The translations under genes were made by a program, and so were the position numbers. From JBPOFM01 sp041391925 (GTDB lineage Bacteria > Bacteroidota > Bacteroidia > Flavobacteriales > Flavobacteriaceae), in the NCBI GenBank assembly GCA_041391925.1, contig JAWKNA010000006.1, positions 325,297 through 389,296 of the forward strand: a stretch of 64,000 bases of DNA, in the 5' to 3' direction. The notes under the pieces are model-generated. The model ran no database searches. It saw only the letters and a program-made list of their open reading frames with translations, and was not told the origin of the DNA. Positions 59,853 through 64,000 of this stretch are shown one piece after another (position 1 is the first letter of the stretch; the number at the start of each line of letters is the position of its first letter).

Positions 59853-60698
59853 ATGTCAGACTCAAAACATTTAGAAGAATTGGTCATTCAGGTAAGACGC
59901 GACATTCTGCGAATGGTGCATAAGGTAAATTCAGGCCATCCAGGAGGATCTTTGGGCTGTACCGAATTTTTTGTTGCCTTATACAATAAAATCATGGACA
60001 GAAAAAAAGGGTTTGATATGGATGGCATAGGCGAAGATATTTTCTTCTTGAGCAATGGCCACATCTCACCAGTCTTTTACAGCGTTCTTGCTAGAGCCGG
60101 TTATTTTCCAGTTAAAGAATTGAGCACTTTTCGTTTGATAGATTCACGTTTGCAAGGACACCCTACAACACATGAAGGTTTGCCTGGGGTACGAGTCGCT
60201 TCAGGTTCTCTAGGTCAAGGAATGTCAGTGGCACTTGGAGCTGCACAAGCTAAAAAATTGAATAATGATACTCATTTAGTTTATAGCTTGCATGGCGATG
60301 GTGAATTACAGGAAGGTCAAAACTGGGAAGCTATCATGTACGCATCCGCAAAAAAAGTGGACAATATTATCTCAACCATAGATTTAAACGGACAACAGAT
60401 TGATGGCGCCACAGACGATGTGTTACCAATGGGAAACATTAAACAAAAGTTTGAAGCTTTCGGATGGATTGTATTGGAAATTAAGGATGGGAACAACCTT
60501 GATGCGATTATAAAAGGGATGAAAGAAGCCAAAACGAAAACAGGTCACGGAAAACCAGTTTGTGTATTACTCCATACCATTATGGGCAATGGAGTCGATT
60601 TTATGATGCATACACATGCATGGCACGGAAAGGCGCCCAATGACGAACAATTGGCTGTTGGATTGGCGCAAAATGCAGAAACAATTGGTGATTATTAA
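59853..60698 (+). CDS. transketolase, N-terminal (ThDP-binding) subunit
   Basis: Pentose phosphate pathway. The 281 residues cover the pyrophosphate-binding half: SGHPGGSLGCTEFFVALY, LSNGHISPVFYS, GSLGQGMSVALGAA and the ThDP motif GDGELQEGQNWEA with the following ISTIDLNGQQIDG. Ordinary transketolase is one chain of about 660 residues; here the C-terminal half is a separate gene 53 bases downstream. Confidence 0.94.
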   Translation: MSDSKHLEELVIQVRRDILRMVHKVNSGHPGGSLGCTEFFVALYNKIMDRKKGFDMDGIGEDIFFLSNGHISPVFYSVLARAGYFPVKELSTFRLIDSRLQGHPTTHEGLPGVRVASGSLGQGMSVALGAAQAKKLNNDTHLVYSLHGDGELQEGQNWEAIMYASAKKVDNIISTIDLNGQQIDGATDDVLPMGNIKQKFEAFGWIVLEIKDGNNLDAIIKGMKEAKTKTGHGKPVCVLLHTIMGNGVDFMMHTHAWHGKAPNDEQLAVGLAQNAETIGDY

Positions 60699-60751
60699 AA
60701 ATCTATAAGCAGTTAGCAATTTTTAGCGCTAAAGCTATTGAGTTAAAAAAA

Positions 60752-61705
60752 ATGAAAACATACACAAATACAGGAAATAAAGACACACGCTCAGGATTTG
60801 GAGCAGGACTGACAGAATTGGGGCAAACCAATGAAAATGTAGTGGCACTTTGCGCTGACTTAATTGGCTCTTTAAAAATGGACGATTTCAAAAAAAATCA
60901 CCCAGAACGCTTCTTTCAAGTTGGGATTGCCGAAGCAAATATGATTGGTATAGCAGCAGGACTTACTATAGGCGGAAAAATTCCTTTTACTGGCACTTTT
61001 GCCAATTTCTCCACTGGTCGCGTCTATGACCAAATCCGCCAAAGTGTTGCCTATTCTGACAAAAACGTGAAAATCTGTGCCTCTCACGCTGGGTTGACAC
61101 TTGGTGAAGATGGAGCCACACATCAAATTTTGGAAGATATCGGTCTGATGAAAATGCTGCCTGGAATGACAGTCATCAATACTTGCGATTACAACCAAAC
61201 GAAAGCAGCAACCATTGCCATTGCAGACCATCATGGACCTGTTTATCTTCGTTTTGGAAGACCTTCAGTTCCAAATTTTACCCCAGAAAATCAAAATTTT
61301 GAAATCGGAAAAGCTATTCAATTAACTGAAGGAAATGATGTTACCATACTTGCCACTGGACATTTGGTTTGGGAAGCGCTAGAAGCTGCAAAATCTTTAA
61401 ATGAGCAAGGCATATCAGCAGAAGTTATCAATATTCACACTATTAAACCTTTGGATGATAACGCTATTTTAGCTTCTGTCAAAAAAACAGGATGCTTGGT
61501 CACAGCCGAAGAGCATAATTATCTAGGTGGTTTGGGAGAAAGTGTAGCACGAGTATTGTCACAACACCATCCAACCCCTCAAGAGTTTGTAGCTACCCAA
61601 GACACATTTGGCGAATCTGGCACTCCAGCACAGTTGATGAACAAATATGGATTGAACAGCGAAGCGATTGTAAACGCTGTTAAAAAAGTGGTAACAAGAA
61701 AATAA
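60752..61705 (+). CDS. transketolase, C-terminal (pyrimidine-binding) subunit
   Basis: 317 residues: TRSGFGAGLTELG, the catalytic Glu in FQVGIAEANMIGIAAGL, SHAGLTLGEDGATHQ, VYLRFGRPSVP and the C-terminal domain with NIHTIKPLD and TAEEHNYLGGLGE. Must combine with the upstream subunit to form the active site. Split transketolases are known in archaea and several bacterial lineages. Confidence 0.94.
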   Translation: MKTYTNTGNKDTRSGFGAGLTELGQTNENVVALCADLIGSLKMDDFKKNHPERFFQVGIAEANMIGIAAGLTIGGKIPFTGTFANFSTGRVYDQIRQSVAYSDKNVKICASHAGLTLGEDGATHQILEDIGLMKMLPGMTVINTCDYNQTKAATIAIADHHGPVYLRFGRPSVPNFTPENQNFEIGKAIQLTEGNDVTILATGHLVWEALEAAKSLNEQGISAEVINIHTIKPLDDNAILASVKKTGCLVTAEEHNYLGGLGESVARVLSQHHPTPQEFVATQDTFGESGTPAQLMNKYGLNSEAIVNAVKKVVTRK

Positions 61706-61761
61706 TGTTCGTTTGGCAACGTTTTTGTTTATACAAATCGAAACCATAAAAAACGAACATT

Positions 61762-62352
61762 ATGAAGAAATTGATTATAGCGGCAACTCTTATTTTTATG
61801 AGTTGTCTTGCAACACAGGCACAAAATGGAAGCGGCTTTGGCATCAAAGGTGGCTTCAATTACAATGGCAATGGCGATTATTTCGAATCTATAGGTGCCA
61901 ATGCCGAACATCCGGATAGGAATATCGGTTACCATCTCGGAGTCTTCGGAAAAATAGGAGACAAACTTTACTTTAAACCCGAGCTCATTTACACAAGCAC
62001 CAAAAGTACTTACGACAACGATGACTTTAGGATGAAAAAATTTGATGCCCCATTATTGGTTGGGGTCAAAGTTTTGGGGCCAGTGAGTGTCTTTGGAGGT
62101 CCTTCATTACAATACATTGTAGATACTGATTTTGATGGAATCACAATTGACGATGTTGAAGATGATTTTAGTGTGGGTCTAAACTTCGGGATTGGCCTGA
62201 ACTTCAATAAATTTGGTATCGACCTTCGTTATGAAAGAGGGTTTAACGAAAATGAGGCTACCTTTATCAATAATAATATTGGTACTGGAATCGTCAGTAG
62301 GATTGATACTAGACCCGATCAACTCATTTTGAGTTTGTCACTTATCCTATAA
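61762..62352 (+). CDS. outer-membrane beta-barrel protein (PorT-like)
   Basis: 196 residues with a signal peptide (cleavage near TQAQN). Alternating amphipathic strands (GFGIKGGFNYNG, GYHLGVFGKIGDKLYFKPELIY, FGGPSLQYIVD, VGLNFGIGLNF, LILSLSLIL) end with a hydrophobic C-terminal strand, typical of an eight-stranded barrel. Function unknown. Followed by an 18-bp terminator. Confidence 0.82.
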   Translation: MKKLIIAATLIFMSCLATQAQNGSGFGIKGGFNYNGNGDYFESIGANAEHPDRNIGYHLGVFGKIGDKLYFKPELIYTSTKSTYDNDDFRMKKFDAPLLVGVKVLGPVSVFGGPSLQYIVDTDFDGITIDDVEDDFSVGLNFGIGLNFNKFGIDLRYERGFNENEATFINNNIGTGIVSRIDTRPDQLILSLSLIL

Positions 62353-62390
62353 AAACAGAGAAGCCGCTTTTAAAAGCGGCTTCTCTGTTT
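62353..62390. terminator. strong bidirectional terminator
   Basis: A perfect 18-bp inverted repeat (62353-62370 with 62373-62390), core GAGAAGCCGC/GCGGCTTCTC, starting right at the stop codon of the barrel gene and ending 10 bases before the convergent lipoprotein stop. Confidence 0.9.
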
Positions 62391-62399
62391 CTGTTTTTC

Positions 62400-63335
62400 T
62401 TAATCTTGATTTGATTCTGTTGAATCGCTATCTAGAAAATTTGGGATACCATCACCATCACTATCATCATTAAATGGATTGCCATCATTATCCAAATCTT
62501 CATACTTGGTCAATACCCCATCTCCATCATCATCGGTATCCAAAAAGTTGGGAATATCGTCCCCATCCGTATCATCGTTAAAAACACTTCCATCACCATC
62601 TAAATCTTCCAAATAAGAAGGAATTAAATCTTCATCATGATCATTGATTTCGGATTGATACAGTTCAAATTTAAACACCAAATTGGCATACGATGTTACA
62701 CCTAATGGAGGTGAGCCGAAATAAGCAAGGCCAGAAGGTAAAAACATAACACCCAAACCGTAATTGTCATAACTGTAGGTGCCATCACCATTTTCAATAT
62801 AACTGACTGCATCATTAAATTCCGGCATTACCAATCGCCATCCTTGAATAAGATTCAACAAATCGAGAGGTGTTTCAGCATTTACAGTGCTATCAAAAAT
62901 TTCATCATTTTGCATCATTCCAGAATAATTGACCAATACACTATCTGTAAAATGTGGTATGTCCCCTCCACCTTGATTTAATTTTAAAAAATAATATACG
63001 TATTCAGCATCTAAATATGTAGTTGTTCTTGTTTGGACTGCATCAATCAATAAGGTATTGTCATCCGGATCTGGCATGGGTAAATAATTGCCAGCCTCAT
63101 CTTTTGGCAATTCTGTAATTACAATGTCAGAAACATGATAATTGCCAGGTGTCTCAAAAGTAGATGAATTATAATAGTGCGTCTCGAGATATCCTATTAG
63201 AGAATCACCGTCGATAATCTGTTGTTCTGTTCTATCTCTTTCTACAAAAGTAGTACCACTGTCATCATCTTTTTTGCAGGATGAGAACAATGCGAGCAAA
63301 GAAAGTGTAAAGAGTGTAATTTTTCTTAAGTTCAT
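62400..63335 (-). CDS. FKBP-like lipoprotein with calcium-binding Asp repeats
   Basis: 311 residues. Lipobox ending SSC followed by KKDDD, which fits the surface lipoprotein export signal described in Capnocytophaga (X-K-(D/E)2-X after the Cys). An FKBP-type domain lies at residues 125-235: VLVNYSGMM, EIFDST, LIQGWR, SGLAYFG and LVFKFEL correspond to the binding pocket (Tyr, Phe-Asp, Ile-Trp, Tyr, Phe), with an insert before the YGLGV strand. The last 70 residues are thrombospondin-3-like DxDxDG repeats (DLDGDGSVFNDDTDGDDIPN). Likely a prolyl isomerase or chaperone on the cell surface. Confidence 0.85.
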   Translation of the reverse strand: MNLRKITLFTLSLLALFSSCKKDDDSGTTFVERDRTEQQIIDGDSLIGYLETHYYNSSTFETPGNYHVSDIVITELPKDEAGNYLPMPDPDDNTLLIDAVQTRTTTYLDAEYVYYFLKLNQGGGDIPHFTDSVLVNYSGMMQNDEIFDSTVNAETPLDLLNLIQGWRLVMPEFNDAVSYIENGDGTYSYDNYGLGVMFLPSGLAYFGSPPLGVTSYANLVFKFELYQSEINDHDEDLIPSYLEDLDGDGSVFNDDTDGDDIPNFLDTDDDGDGVLTKYEDLDNDGNPFNDDSDGDGIPNFLDSDSTESNQD

Positions 63336-63417
63336 TGTTGCTTATTTTTGGTGTGCAAGATACAATAATATAATATTTTTGTACAATAACATTAACGTAG
63401 TTTTTTATACAATCAAT

Positions 63418-63795
63418 ATGCGAATTGATAAATTTCTTTGGTGCGTGAGATATTACAAAACTAGAAATATTGCCACGGAAGCCTGCAAAAAAGGACATGT
63501 AAAGGTAAATGAGCAAATTGTAAAGCCAAGTCGCGAAGTATATGCAACTGATAAAATTGAGCTACGCAAAAATCAAATTAATTATCAATTGACGGTTAAT
63601 GAGATTCCACCAAACCGAGTAGGAGCTAAATTGCTAGACCTTTACAGAACTGATACAACACCCAAAGAAGCCTTTGAGGCTCGAGAAATGCTAAAATATT
63701 CCAGAGATTATTATCGTAAAAAAGGTGTGGGGCGACCAACTAAAAAAGACCGAAGGGACATTGATGATTTTTATGAAGATAAAGAAGCTGATTAA
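63418..63795 (+). CDS. S4-domain RNA-binding protein (Hsp15-like)
   Basis: About 125 residues. I start at 63418 (MRIDKFLWCVRYYKTR), the family N-terminus; the upstream in-frame ATG would add 48 residues read from intergenic DNA. S4 motif: TEACKKGHVKVNEQIVKPSREV. The tail is basic and then acidic (KKGVGRPTKKDRRDIDDFYED). Related to Hsp15, which rescues stalled 50S subunits. Confidence 0.9.
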   Translation: MRIDKFLWCVRYYKTRNIATEACKKGHVKVNEQIVKPSREVYATDKIELRKNQINYQLTVNEIPPNRVGAKLLDLYRTDTTPKEAFEAREMLKYSRDYYRKKGVGRPTKKDRRDIDDFYEDKEAD

Positions 63796-63832
63796 AAAAA
63801 CTCTTTTTTATCTTTGAATAAACATACCAAGC

Positions 63833-64000
63833 ATGAGCTCTGCCAAACATATAATTTTGAATCACGACGAAATCAACCATAAGATAAGGCGGATCGCCTA
63901 TCAAATATATGAAAGCAACGTGAATGAATCGGAAGTGATACTTGCTGGAATTGACTCTAATGGTTATGTCCTTGCAAAAAAACTTAAATCCAATTTGGAT
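63833..64000 (+). CDS. phosphoribosyltransferase-family protein (5' part, cut by the window edge)
   Basis: The 56 visible residues (MSSAKHIILNHDEINHKIRRIAYQIYE, then VILAGIDSNGYVLAKKL) match the N-terminal part of PyrR-like type I phosphoribosyltransferases. The active-site loop lies beyond the window. A TATCTTTG -7 box is present at 63809-63816. Confidence 0.82.
   Translation, partial: MSSAKHIILNHDEINHKIRRIAYQIYESNVNESEVILAGIDSNGYVLAKKLKSNLD

Noticed and set aside
62430..62630. Tandem DNA repeat or CRISPR-like array
   Set aside because: The periodicity comes from GAT-rich codons for Asp in calcium-binding repeats; there are no spacers.

Overview
This is a chromosomal segment of a low-GC Bacteroidetes bacterium, almost certainly a member of the Flavobacteriaceae. 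The evidence is the promoter grammar (TTG, 17-21 bases, TAnnTTTG), the near absence of Shine-Dalgarno sequences, type IX secretion C-terminal domains ending in short basic tails, an infC gene that begins MAIRR from an ATA codon, a monomeric isocitrate dehydrogenase and a long GAPDH. I do not name a genus. No insertion sequence, prophage, CRISPR array or integrase is visible. The window is a dense housekeeping chromosome with a few secreted or surface-protein loci.

Layout. 1-5 kb: 5' part of dapA with a conserved partner gene, a split 5'-nucleotidase, and two related membrane proteins around a DoxX-like gene. 5-13 kb: ligA, then a tightly overlapping glycosidase operon (GH20 hexosaminidase, cutC, GH2 mannosidase). 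12.6-20.4 kb: prmC, ribD, an IMPACT-family gene, a thioesterase, dnaA with a small phosphatase, a secreted sugar-dehydrogenase-like protein and an RsmI-like methylase. 20.4-24.4 kb: a leftward cell-wall cluster (lysozyme-like protein, DUF2279-type protein, mltG, an acetyltransferase, dapF). 24.5-33.8 kb: a Do-type protease, GAPDH, a coiled-coil membrane protein, trmD, rplS, a long apparently structured non-coding RNA, monomeric icd, murQ and a DUF6095-like gene. 33.8-41 kb: two large paralogous repeat lipoproteins and an FG-GAP/ASPIC protein with a secretion tail. 41.2-46.4 kb: a complete rRNA operon on the minus strand (16S, tRNA-Ile, tRNA-Ala, 23S, 5S) with two near-identical upstream promoters. 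47-50.3 kb: thrS-infC-rpmI-rplT. 50.4-64 kb: a PAP2 phosphatase, a membrane nucleotidyl cyclase, an 'asparagine synthetase B'-type periplasmic protein, dnaB, accA, a DMT transporter, lptG, tgt, split transketolase, a beta-barrel protein, an FKBP-like lipoprotein, an S4 protein and the start of a phosphoribosyltransferase.

The most interesting item is the roughly 500-nt gap between rplS and icd. It has its own promoter-like sequence, a long-range helix closing one domain, a second domain with two GCAA-tetraloop hairpins, and a strong terminator. I do not recognise the family. Other points: a Tgt that has lost all three zinc-site cysteines but keeps its catalytic aspartates; an ATA start codon on infC; four genes whose -7 box sits so close to the start codon that their mRNAs should be nearly leaderless; and two adjacent repeat lipoproteins that look like a duplication.
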